Origin: JBFKMV01 sp041629655
GTDB lineage: Bacteria > Acidobacteriota > Polarisedimenticolia > Polarisedimenticolales > Polarisedimenticolaceae
DNA length: 20,878 bases
NCBI GenBank assembly: GCA_041629655.1
Contig: JBFKMV010000076.1
Location: 1 to 20,878, forward strand
Direction: 5' to 3'
The notes below the pieces were generated by a model. The model was given only the letters and a program-made list of their open reading frames with translations. It was not told the DNA's origin and did no database searches. The position numbers and the translations under genes were made by a program. This document shows positions 13,768-20,878 of the stretch, in pieces (positions within the stretch are counted from its first letter, which is position 1; the number at the start of each line of letters is the position of its first letter).

Positions 13768-13843
13768 GGGCCTGTAGCTCAGCTGGGAGAGCGCATGACT
13801 GGCAGTCATGAGGTCAGGGGTTCGATCCCCCTCAGGTCCACCA
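13768..13843 (+). tRNA. tRNA-Ala (anticodon GGC)
   Basis: The 76-nt cloverleaf has acceptor GGGCCTG/CAGGTCC with the G3-U70 pair that identifies alanine tRNAs. D stem is GCTC/GAGC. Anticodon stem CATGA/TCATG encloses loop CTGGCAG, with anticodon GGC reading GCC. T arm is AGGGG-TTCGATC-CCCCT, and A73 and CCA are encoded. The gene is intact. Its 3' 46 bases plus the next G recur at 17271-17317, marking it as a probable integration site. GCC is a common codon in the high-GC genes of this window. Confidence 0.97.
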
Positions 13844-13844
13844 G
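13798..13844 (+). repeat. Left 47-bp direct repeat (attL-like, inside tRNA-Ala)
   Basis: This copy starts at the last base of the 5' anticodon stem, includes the whole anticodon loop CTGGCAG, the T arm, the acceptor 3' strand and CCA, and ends one G beyond. It is identical to 17271-17317. The upstream base context (CATG) belongs to the functional tRNA. Confidence 0.95.
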
Positions 13845-13876
13845 CTCGCACGATTGAGACTCGGGCAGGGGAGCGA

Positions 13877-16800
13877 CTACGACCCCGTGTCCATCCCGAG
13901 CAACCGAGCAGCCTCCTGACGTTGGAGCAGCGAACCGGCATGGTGCGGGCGGTACTTCTCCTGCCACGCTGCCGTCTCGGTGAACAGCTTGCGCGCGCCG
14001 TCGGCGTCGCCCAGGTGCCAGGAGCACATCGCGCTCGCGAAGCCGAAGTTCATTCCGTGGTACGTTCCGCCCGTGAACCGTTCCTTCGCCGCCGCGTACT
14101 CCCCGTGCCGGAACAGTGCCATCGCCAGCGCGTCAGCACCCGTCACCCCGGCGCGGTAGGTGAACTCGCCGTGCTCGAGCGCGGCCTCCAGATCCGCGTG
14201 TTCGGGACAGCGGTAGAACAGTTCGATGGTGATGGCGAAGGTGACGTTGGCTCGCGTGGCCCAGTTCAGTGGATCGAGTTCGACGGCCCGGTGCAGGTCC
14301 CTTAGCGCTTCCTCACAGCGGCCGGCAGCCGCCCGAACCCAGCCACGGACGGCGGTGGCGAAGTTGTGGCGCGGATCCAGCTCCAGGGCGTTGTCCAGCG
14401 CCTCCATCGACTCATCGGTCCGACCCAGGTAGTACAGCGCCAGGCCGTAGTTGCTCCATCCCTGGACGTTGTACGGGTCGATCTCCAGCAGGCGGGCGCG
14501 GTCACGGACGGCGTCCTCGAAACGGCCGAGACCCGCGTAGGTGTTGGCTCGATCGTTGTACAGGTCCGGGTTTCGCGGGGCCAGCTCGATGGCGCGCTCG
14601 ATGTCGACGAGCGCTTCCTCGAAGCGCATCAGAGCGTGGTAGGTGCGGCTCCTCCAGCGGTGTACTTCGAACCAGTACGGAACGCGCTCGATGACCCGCG
14701 TGATTTCGGGCACCGCGGCCTCGAAGCGGCGGCAGTCGTCGCCGAGCCTCCGCGCCCGATCGAGAGCTTCCTGGGGATCGGAGACCTCGACGGCCGCCGC
14801 CGCGTCGCAGTCGTCGTTGAACCCCTCGTCGTGGCCGAACGTCCTGCGCACGGCGGCGCGGAGAAAGAAGTTCCTGAAGTCGCCGCGGTCCGCCTCGACG
14901 GCCAGCCCCGCCGCCTCCAGCGCACCCCGCTCGTCGCCCATCACGCGGTATCGCTCCGCGATCTCGCGGTAGGCCCACGCCCGCGCGTCCCGCTGCGCCC
15001 AGCCCTCGGCCCGTGAACGGAGCTCGTCGAGGCACGCCACGAGCTCGGCCTCGCGTCCCTGTTTCCAGTAGGCCTCGAGCAGCGGCTCGTAGGCCCACCG
15101 ATGGTCCGGTTCCAGCTCCAGCGCCCTGCGGGCGTCGGCGATCGCGCTCTCGAAGTCACCGGCGGAGTTGTGCGCCCTGGCACGCCCGTCGTGGAACAAC
15201 GCATCGGACGGGTCCAGCTCGATCGCGCGGGTGAAATCCTCGACCGCCTTCGTCCACTGCCCCCTGGCGCGGTACAGCCGGGCCCGCGCCTCGAGGTTCA
15301 GCGGATCGAGCGGGTCGACCTGCATCGCGCGCTCCAGCTCCTGGAGCGCCTGTCCGTGGTCCGGGCGCGCGGCAAGCACCTGCGCCTTGATCCGGCGTCC
15401 CTGCGCCGAGCGCGGGCGCGCGATGATCAGCCGCTCGCAGTCCTGCAATGCGGCATCGAAGTCCTTGAGGCGCCGATAGTGGACGTCGATCCGCTGCCGG
15501 AGCGCCTCGGCGTTGCTCGGGTCGAGCTCCAGGGCGCGGTCGAGCAGCCGGAGCTGATCCTGGGCTCGCTGTGCCAGGCTCGCACGGAGGCGGTAGGCCT
15601 CGGCGCTGTCCGGCGCGTACTGCTCCACGGCGTCGATGTGCCGCTCGACGGGAATCTGCGGCAGGCCGCTCGCGCCCCGCGCCCCGAGCCCGGCGGCGGC
15701 CATCACGAGGTGCGCCGTCCAGTCCTCCGGGGTTTCCTGCAGCAGCGCCTGCGCCTCCTCGACCGCCTCACCGCTGCGACCGAGCTGGAACAGCAGGCGC
15801 GCCCGCAGCAGACGCGCGGACGCGTCGCCCGGGTCGAGCGCCAGTCCGCGGTCAACGTGCTCCAGACCTTCCCGGTACAGGCCGGCGTCCAGGGCTCGCT
15901 CGGCCGCCGCGAGCGCTTCGACCACCGCCCTTCCCGTCTGTTGCACACGCACGGCACGCCACGCGGTGATACCGATGGCCGCGATCAGGAGACCCGACAG
16001 CATCGCGGTCGCGGCGACCGGATGGCGCCGCACCCACTTCAAGGCACGCCTCGGCAGCCCGACCCGACGCGCCGCGATCAAGCCGTGGTGCAGGTACTGG
16101 CGCAGATCGTGGGCGAAGGCTCCCGCCGTGGCGTAGCGCCGGTCCGGGTCCTTCTCCAGCGCCTTGAGGCAGATCGTCTCGAGGTCCTGGGGGACCCTCG
16201 CGTTGAGCCGTCGCGGCGGCCGAGGGTCCTGGGTCATGATCGCGCCCAGGACCTCGTCGCGGGACGCTCCGGGGAACGGTCGCTGGAGCGTCAGCATCTC
16301 GTACAGCACCGCGCCCAGCGAGTAGACGTCCGTGCGGTGGTCGAGGTTCATCCGCCCGGCCGCGATCTGCTCCGGGCTCATGTAGGCCGGCGTGCCCAGG
16401 AACGCTCCGGTGACCGTCATTCCCGGTTCCTGGACGATGCGCGCCAGGCCGAAGTCGGTGATGCAGAGGCGTCCCTCCTTCGACAGCATCAGGTTGGCCG
16501 GCTTGATGTCGCGATGGATGATCCCGCGGCCGTGGGCGTAGTCCAGGCCGTCGGCGACCTCGGCGATCAGCCTGGCCACCGCTTCGAACCAGGGGCGGCT
16601 GCCGGCCGAGGTGTCGCCGAGGCTGCTGCTCACGCCTCCGCCCTGGCTGGTCGTGGCGGGGGGCGAGTCGGCGGGCGCCTCGCGCTCCTTCGGCAGCGCC
16701 GACGCGGCGCGCGAGACCGTCTCCGCCAGCAGCGGGTTCGAGCCCCGCTCGGCGACCTCGCGAAGAACGCGATCCAGCGACTGCCCGTCGATCAGGTCCA

Positions 16801-17137
16801 TCGCGTAGAAGTGGTGGCCGGCGTGCTCGCCGATCGCGTGGACCGGGACGATGTTGGTGTGGTGCAGCTTGGCCGCGGCCTGCGCCTCGCGCTCGAAGCG
16901 CTGCCTGGCCTGGGAGGGCATCCCCAGCGCAGGCGGGAGGACCTTCAGCGCGACGCGACGCTTGAGCGAGATCTGGCGCGCCTCGTAGACGAGCCCCATC
17001 CCGCCGCGGCCGATCTCGCGCAGCAACTCGAAGTCGCCGAGACGCTCGAGGGGTGGAGGCGCACCCGGGCCCTCGTACGGGCCCTCCTCGGCACGGGTCG
17101 GATCCTCGTTGCCCGGCGGTTGTCGGGGACCGGACAT
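13877..17137 (-). CDS. Large transmembrane Ser/Thr protein kinase with TPR array
   Basis: This is a 1086-residue Hanks-type kinase. Residues 1-30 are Pro/Glu-rich. The glycine loop is GRGGMGLV (43-50), with K65 in VALKVL, HRDIKPAN with D210, DFG at 228-230 and GTPAYMSPEQI. An insertion of about 48 residues (132-180, Ser/Ala/Gly-rich) lies between the N-lobe and the helix leading to the catalytic loop. One membrane span lies at about 373-394. From about 400 to 1080 are roughly a dozen or more TPR units, many with the LDP motif (ERALDAGLYREGLEHVDRGL; AIELDPSDALFHDGRA; ALELDPRHNFATAVRGW). TPRs bind proteins, so this would be a membrane scaffold with kinase activity; with one span the TPRs should lie outside the membrane. 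It is the only gene between the tRNA-Ala repeats. No strong ribosome site precedes ATG 17137, and 17138-17270 holds no other gene or clear promoter. Confidence 0.92.
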   Translation of the reverse strand: MSGPRQPPGNEDPTRAEEGPYEGPGAPPPLERLGDFELLREIGRGGMGLVYEARQISLKRRVALKVLPPALGMPSQARQRFEREAQAAAKLHHTNIVPVHAIGEHAGHHFYAMDLIDGQSLDRVLREVAERGSNPLLAETVSRAASALPKEREAPADSPPATTSQGGGVSSSLGDTSAGSRPWFEAVARLIAEVADGLDYAHGRGIIHRDIKPANLMLSKEGRLCITDFGLARIVQEPGMTVTGAFLGTPAYMSPEQIAAGRMNLDHRTDVYSLGAVLYEMLTLQRPFPGASRDEVLGAIMTQDPRPPRRLNARVPQDLETICLKALEKDPDRRYATAGAFAHDLRQYLHHGLIAARRVGLPRRALKWVRRHPVAATAMLSGLLIAAIGITAWRAVRVQQTGRAVVEALAAAERALDAGLYREGLEHVDRGLALDPGDASARLLRARLLFQLGRSGEAVEEAQALLQETPEDWTAHLVMAAAGLGARGASGLPQIPVERHIDAVEQYAPDSAEAYRLRASLAQRAQDQLRLLDRALELDPSNAEALRQRIDVHYRRLKDFDAALQDCERLIIARPRSAQGRRIKAQVLAARPDHGQALQELERAMQVDPLDPLNLEARARLYRARGQWTKAVEDFTRAIELDPSDALFHDGRARAHNSAGDFESAIADARRALELEPDHRWAYEPLLEAYWKQGREAELVACLDELRSRAEGWAQRDARAWAYREIAERYRVMGDERGALEAAGLAVEADRGDFRNFFLRAAVRRTFGHDEGFNDDCDAAAAVEVSDPQEALDRARRLGDDCRRFEAAVPEITRVIERVPYWFEVHRWRSRTYHALMRFEEALVDIERAIELAPRNPDLYNDRANTYAGLGRFEDAVRDRARLLEIDPYNVQGWSNYGLALYYLGRTDESMEALDNALELDPRHNFATAVRGWVRAAAGRCEEALRDLHRAVELDPLNWATRANVTFAITIELFYRCPEHADLEAALEHGEFTYRAGVTGADALAMALFRHGEYAAAKERFTGGTYHGMNFGFASAMCSWHLGDADGARKLFTETAAWQEKYRPHHAGSLLQRQEAARLLGMDTGS

Positions 17138-17270
17138 CCCGGGAGACCCTACCGTGATAGGGGTGCGGAGGAGCCGGGGAATGGGGACAGGGGAGGTCCG
17201 GATATCGTGAGCGCGCGGCCTGCGCCTGCTACCGGACTGCTACCACTCGCGTCGGTTCCTCCCTCGGCGA

Positions 17271-17317
17271 ACTGGCAGTCATGAGGTCAGGGGTTCGATC
17301 CCCCTCAGGTCCACCAG
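17271..17317 (+). repeat. Right 47-bp direct repeat: truncated tRNA-Ala 3' fragment (attR-like)
   Basis: An exact second copy of the tRNA-Ala 3' part, including anticodon loop, T arm, acceptor strand and CCA. The bases before it (CGGCGA) do not form a tRNA 5' half, so it cannot be a functional tRNA. It lies between the start of the TPR kinase gene and, 39 nt further on, the end of the nSTAND gene. Confidence 0.95.
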
Positions 17318-17356
17318 ATCGACGCCGAGCCCGATTCGCTCCGTCGGGTAACCAGC

Positions 17357-20300
17357 TCACCAAGTCGGCACCGTCTCCCAGCCCGGGAAGGGACCGACCT
17401 CCAACGTCCAGCCGGTCGGTGAATCCGGATCCTCGACGGCGCGCAGGTTGGTCAAGGTACGCAGCTTGGCCAGCAGCTCGTCACGCGGGAGCGTGTGCAG
17501 CGGCGGCTTCGACAGGTCCGGCATCGGCCACAGGCGGATCGACCCGGCGGCGTCCGCAGAGGCGATCCACCGGCCGTCGGGGGAGACGGCGAGCGTGCCG
17601 ACGCCTCCGACGCCTCCCTCGTGCCCCAGGAGCAGGTGAGGCTCGCCGCCGCGAACCGCGCCGACCCGGATCGCGCCCGTTCGGTCTGCCGCGACCACGA
17701 CGGTCCCGGTCGGGTCGAAGACCGCACCTCGCCACGGGGTGCCGATCGCGCCGAGCTCGACCAGCTCCCGGGTAACGTGCTCGTCCCGGTCATGGATCCA
17801 GAGTCGGTCCTCTTTCTGGAACAGCACCCGGCGTCCGTTCGGGCTCAGGTCGCGAAAATCGTCCCCGAGCTCGATCTCTTCCCGGATCCGTGGCGCGGGG
17901 CCGCCCAGATCCCAGAAACGGAGCCGTGGACCGCCGGCGACCGCCAACTTGTCGGCTCGGGTAAACCTCACGAAGTCGATGTTCTTGCCGTCACCGGCGT
18001 CCAGGACTCGCGTCTCTCCCGTCTCCAGGTCCCAGACGCGGACCACGGCGTCCGAGCTCTCTCCGAACCCGGCGCCTGCGGCCACGAGGCGTGACCCCGG
18101 TCCCACGGTGAGCCCGGTGATCAGGTCCTCCTTGAAGCCGGTCAGCTCGCGCACCGGCCCACCGTCCAGAGGCAGCACCCGGACCTGTCCCGCGAAGGTG
18201 CCGATGACCACGAACGACCCGTCCGGTGCCACCGCCAGCGAACGGGGAGCCGCCATGGCTGCCTGGATCCGGTACAGCACGCGTGATCGCTCGCCACCGC
18301 GGCTCCCGAGGGGCCAGACCCGCACCGATCCCTCGCCGGGCGACGCGGACACGAGGTGGCTGCCGCCGGGCGTGAACGCGACCGGATGGACGTTGGCCCC
18401 CTCGTGCCCCGGAAGGACCTCGGGATAGGCGCGAGCGATCGGCCAGAGGGAGATGCTGGAGACCTGCGCCGTTGCGAACCAACGGCCGCTCGGATGAAAG
18501 GCGGCACCCCAACCTTCCATGTCGCGTCGGAGCCGCAGCGGCTCCGCGTCGGGAGGTCCGGCGAGATTCTGCACGAGCGCCTTGTGGAACCCCAGTCTTG
18601 ATCCGGAAGCGTCGAACGCCCAGCCCTTGGGGTATGCGACGCCCACGTCCCGGACCGTCCGAATCAGCTCGGGAGGATCACGCTCCACCGACCACACCTT
18701 GACCGTCCTACCGCCGGCCGTCGCCAGCCGTCGCGCCCGTCCATCGAACACCGCCCAGCCGACCGGGCGGTCATGTTCGAGCGATGCGGTCGGCACAAGG
18801 CTCACGCTGTCGCGGTTCAAGGGCGCCAGGTGGAACGTGCTGCCATCGACCCAGCCGACACGAGACTCGGCCGGATCCACCCCGCGCCACGTCCCGTGCG
18901 CGTCCCTGGGGAACTCGAAGCGAGCGACGAGATCGGGGTCGCCGCCGTCGAGGGGCCAGAATCGAATCAGAGCCTCGCCGCGCTCTCCCTCCAGGAACTC
19001 GGTAGTGGCGATCAGCCGCTCGCCGCCGCGAGAGAACCAGAAGTTCTGGGTGTACGCTCCACCCATCTCGAGGAACCGGAGAAACCGACCCGAAGGAACC
19101 GACCACAGGCCGATCTTGTCGAAGTCGGGGCCCATCACGTACGCGACGACGTCTCCCCTCGGGCCGAACCGGCCCTCCGAGGCCTTGTCGGCCGCATCGC
19201 ACACCGTCGGGGGGCCTCCGTCGGAGGGCCAGAGCACGCCCCCTTCCGTCGCCAGCCACCGGCCGTCGGGACTGAAGTCGAGGCCATAACTGAAATCGAT
19301 CGGGTACGTGTCGCCGGCGGGAAGACGGATTTCCGTCGGGCCGTGCCAGAGGGCCTCGACGACCAGGCGTCGCGCCTCGGGCAGGTCGGCCAGCTCGAGG
19401 CTGGCCGTCGCGAAGGCAACCGTCGCCGAGGGATGATCGTCGATTCGGAGCTGGGCCAGGGAGAACAGGTTGGCGGCCTCGGCGCGGCGGGTCTCGAGGA
19501 CGCTGTTGCGCCAGAAGGCGCCCACGGTCCCCAGGACGACGAGCAGCACGACGAACGAGGACGCGATCGCGATCCGTCTTCTCTTCCTACGCCGCTCGGC
19601 GAACGCGACCGTCGCCTCGGCGAAGGCGTCCTCGACCGCGGTGAGCCGTCCGGGGTACCTCTCGCGCCACAGCAGGAACTCCCGGTAGGCCGTGCCGGTC
19701 CACAGCAGGTCGTCGGGTCGTCCGCGCTCCTCCCACAGCGCGGCCGCGTGGCGAAGCTCGTCCCGCAGCTTGGCGCTGTCCGCGTCCTGCGCCTGCCAGC
19801 GCACCAGACGGGGCCAGGCGGTGAGCAGGGACTCATGGATGATCTCCACCCTCTGCGGGGCCGGCTGGCCGTCGCCAACCGGGACCTCGAACGACGTCAG
19901 CAGGCGCGCGTCGATCAGTCGGTGAAGCACCTCGACCGCTACCGAGCGCGAGGCGAGGGCAGGTGCTCCCGAGGCCAGCGCTTCCGACACCACGAAGATC
20001 GACAGCAGCTCCTCGACGTCTCTTGCCGCCCGTGTCCCCTGCGCCGTGACGAGGTTGCGGAATAGCTCCCGCACGATGGGCTGGCGCGGTCTCCCGATCC
20101 GCTCGAGGGTCGCCTCGGCATGTCGGGCCAGGGCACCGCCCACGCCACCCATCTCGTCGTACGCTTGCCGTGTGAGGTGACCCGTCTCCTGGTCGCGATG
20201 CTCCCAGAGCCGGGCGGCCGTGAAGGCGATCAACGGCAACGCGCCACGCTCCTTCGTCACCTCGGCCAGCATCTCCTCGACCATCGCCTCTTCCGCGAAA

Positions 20301-20878
20301 CGGTAGCCACAGGCCAGCGCGGGTTGGATCAGGGCGCGGCGGAGGGCCGAGCCGGTCGGGGGATGTAACCCGGTCAGCTCGGACAGCACCGGGGCAAGGC
20401 TCTCGTACCGTGTGCACTCCATCAGGAAGTCGTCGCGCATCGCGAGCAGAACGTGGACTTCGGTCTCCCGGGCCAAGCGGCCCAGCAGTTCCGCGAAGCG
20501 GCGCTGCGTCCCGGGACGGTTCTGCGTGAACAGCTCCTCGAACTGATCGACGATCAGCAGCACCTCGTCGTGACGCCGGCGCCAGCGACCGATCGCGGAG
20601 AGCGCGAGCTGCGGGTCTTCCAGCGCGATCAGCTCGCGCATCGCCTCGTCGTCGCGCCCCACTTCGGGCAACAACACCTGCCCCAGCGCCGCGAACGGCG
20701 CGCTCCCCGGTTGGCAGATCACGTGACCCCAGCCCTCGGGCTTGGCCGGAATCAGTCCCGCGCGCACGAACGAGCTCTTGCCCGACCCCGACGCCCCGAT
20801 GATCCCCAGCAGCGTCGCGTGCTCCAGCTTCTTCCACACCGACTCGACCTCGGCCTCGCGGCCGAAGAAGAACTCGGC
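17357..20878 (-). CDS. nSTAND NTPase with membrane span and WD40 propeller (5' end beyond window)
   Basis: The visible 1173 residues are in frame to the right edge, so the N-terminus is missing; the GTG at 20839 is internal. They begin AEFFFGREAEVESVWKKLE, the usual entry to an nSTAND NTPase. Walker A is GASGSGKS (28-35) and Walker B is LLIVDQFEE (107-115). The helical sensor/winged-helix region ends with VEIIHESLLTAWPRLVRW (about 344-361). A basic stretch (RRRKRRR) and a membrane span (about 436-456) follow, then short helices (AEAANLFSLAQLRIDDHPSA). WD40-type repeats run from about 520 to the end (YGLDFSPDGRWLATEGG, TLAVSPDGRWIASADAAGSI). STAND proteins are ATP-driven switches that oligomerise on ligand binding. 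Homologues often carry an N-terminal kinase, protease or TIR effector, which would lie outside this window. The gene ends 39 nt from the tRNA-Ala fragment. Confidence 0.9.
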   Translation of the reverse strand, partial: AEFFFGREAEVESVWKKLEHATLLGIIGASGSGKSSFVRAGLIPAKPEGWGHVICQPGSAPFAALGQVLLPEVGRDDEAMRELIALEDPQLALSAIGRWRRRHDEVLLIVDQFEELFTQNRPGTQRRFAELLGRLARETEVHVLLAMRDDFLMECTRYESLAPVLSELTGLHPPTGSALRRALIQPALACGYRFAEEAMVEEMLAEVTKERGALPLIAFTAARLWEHRDQETGHLTRQAYDEMGGVGGALARHAEATLERIGRPRQPIVRELFRNLVTAQGTRAARDVEELLSIFVVSEALASGAPALASRSVAVEVLHRLIDARLLTSFEVPVGDGQPAPQRVEIIHESLLTAWPRLVRWQAQDADSAKLRDELRHAAALWEERGRPDDLLWTGTAYREFLLWRERYPGRLTAVEDAFAEATVAFAERRRKRRRIAIASSFVVLLVVLGTVGAFWRNSVLETRRAEAANLFSLAQLRIDDHPSATVAFATASLELADLPEARRLVVEALWHGPTEIRLPAGDTYPIDFSYGLDFSPDGRWLATEGGVLWPSDGGPPTVCDAADKASEGRFGPRGDVVAYVMGPDFDKIGLWSVPSGRFLRFLEMGGAYTQNFWFSRGGERLIATTEFLEGERGEALIRFWPLDGGDPDLVARFEFPRDAHGTWRGVDPAESRVGWVDGSTFHLAPLNRDSVSLVPTASLEHDRPVGWAVFDGRARRLATAGGRTVKVWSVERDPPELIRTVRDVGVAYPKGWAFDASGSRLGFHKALVQNLAGPPDAEPLRLRRDMEGWGAAFHPSGRWFATAQVSSISLWPIARAYPEVLPGHEGANVHPVAFTPGGSHLVSASPGEGSVRVWPLGSRGGERSRVLYRIQAAMAAPRSLAVAPDGSFVVIGTFAGQVRVLPLDGGPVRELTGFKEDLITGLTVGPGSRLVAAGAGFGESSDAVVRVWDLETGETRVLDAGDGKNIDFVRFTRADKLAVAGGPRLRFWDLGGPAPRIREEIELGDDFRDLSPNGRRVLFQKEDRLWIHDRDEHVTRELVELGAIGTPWRGAVFDPTGTVVVAADRTGAIRVGAVRGGEPHLLLGHEGGVGGVGTLAVSPDGRWIASADAAGSIRLWPMPDLSKPPLHTLPRDELLAKLRTLTNLRAVEDPDSPTGWTLEVGPFPGWETVPTW

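Larger units (their letters stand above)
13798..17317. mobile_element. Putative tRNA-Ala-integrated mini-island carrying one kinase gene
   Basis: The segment is bounded by exact 47-bp direct repeats, of which the left lies inside the intact tRNA-Ala gene and the right is a tRNA 3' fragment. This is the classic product of tyrosine-recombinase integration into a tRNA gene, in which the incoming element restores the tRNA and displaces the old 3' end. The interior, about 3.4 kb, contains only the TPR kinase gene on the minus strand. No integrase, excisionase or replication gene is visible. The element is therefore either a decayed island, a cassette mobilised in trans, or the product of another duplication route. 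Confidence 0.5.

Noticed and set aside
15101..17284. Plus-strand open frame of 727 codons opposite the TPR kinase
   Set aside because: Antisense to a clear kinase-TPR protein; no motif. It is not an integrase, which I specifically looked for inside the mini-island.
17271..17317. Second functional tRNA-Ala gene
   Set aside because: Only the 3' part is present; the bases upstream cannot form the D arm, the 5' acceptor strand or the 5' anticodon stem.
1..20878. CRISPR array or insertion sequence
   Set aside because: No regularly spaced short repeats and no transposase-like frame or terminal inverted repeats were seen. The only long exact repeat found is the tRNA-Ala pair.

Overview
This is a very GC-rich (third codon positions mostly G/C), densely packed bacterial window. 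The organism looks Gram-negative-like: there are exported PEGA, PDZ and beta-propeller proteins, transmembrane Ser/Thr kinases, a split F-type ATP synthase operon and a selenocysteine tRNA. That mixture is common in Acidobacteriota, Myxococcota, Planctomycetota and related high-GC lineages. My best guess is an Acidobacteriota-like or Myxococcota-like bacterium, but the phylum cannot be fixed from this sequence alone.

Left part (1-3141) is housekeeping. It holds the tail of a small membrane protein (probably AtpI-like), then atpB, atpE and atpF (subunits a, c and b of the ATP synthase membrane sector), then aroB (3-dehydroquinate synthase). The F1 genes atpHAGDC do not follow, so the ATP synthase genes are split between loci.

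The second block (3138-8623) is a tightly coupled three-gene operon. It encodes a PEGA-tailed transmembrane Ser/Thr kinase, an exported helical-repeat/beta-propeller protein, and an exported PEGA-PDZ-TPR protein. The genes overlap by 1 and 4 nt. A sigma70-like promoter and a 13-codon leader ORF, whose stop overlaps the kinase start, precede them. I read this as one envelope-signalling unit of unknown purpose. Facing it, with only 4 nt between stop codons, is an ECF sigma factor/anti-sigma pair (8628-9916, minus).

The third block starts with a 424-nt gene-free and locally AT-richer region (9917-10340). It is followed by a stand-alone receiver protein overlapping a 72-residue unknown protein, a CPBP intramembrane protease (minus), and pyruvate kinase with a TTG start.

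The right part (13578-20878) is tRNA-anchored accessory DNA. A tRNA-Sec (minus) and a tRNA-Ala(GGC) (plus) lie back to back. An exact 47-bp copy of the 3' part of the tRNA-Ala, starting at the edge of the anticodon loop, recurs at 17271-17317. Between the copies sits a single gene: a 1086-residue membrane Ser/Thr kinase with many TPRs. Just beyond the second copy is the end of a large nSTAND NTPase/WD40 protein, same strand, running off the right edge. This is the expected footprint of site-specific integration into a tRNA gene, but no recombinase is visible in the window. It is the most interesting structure here.
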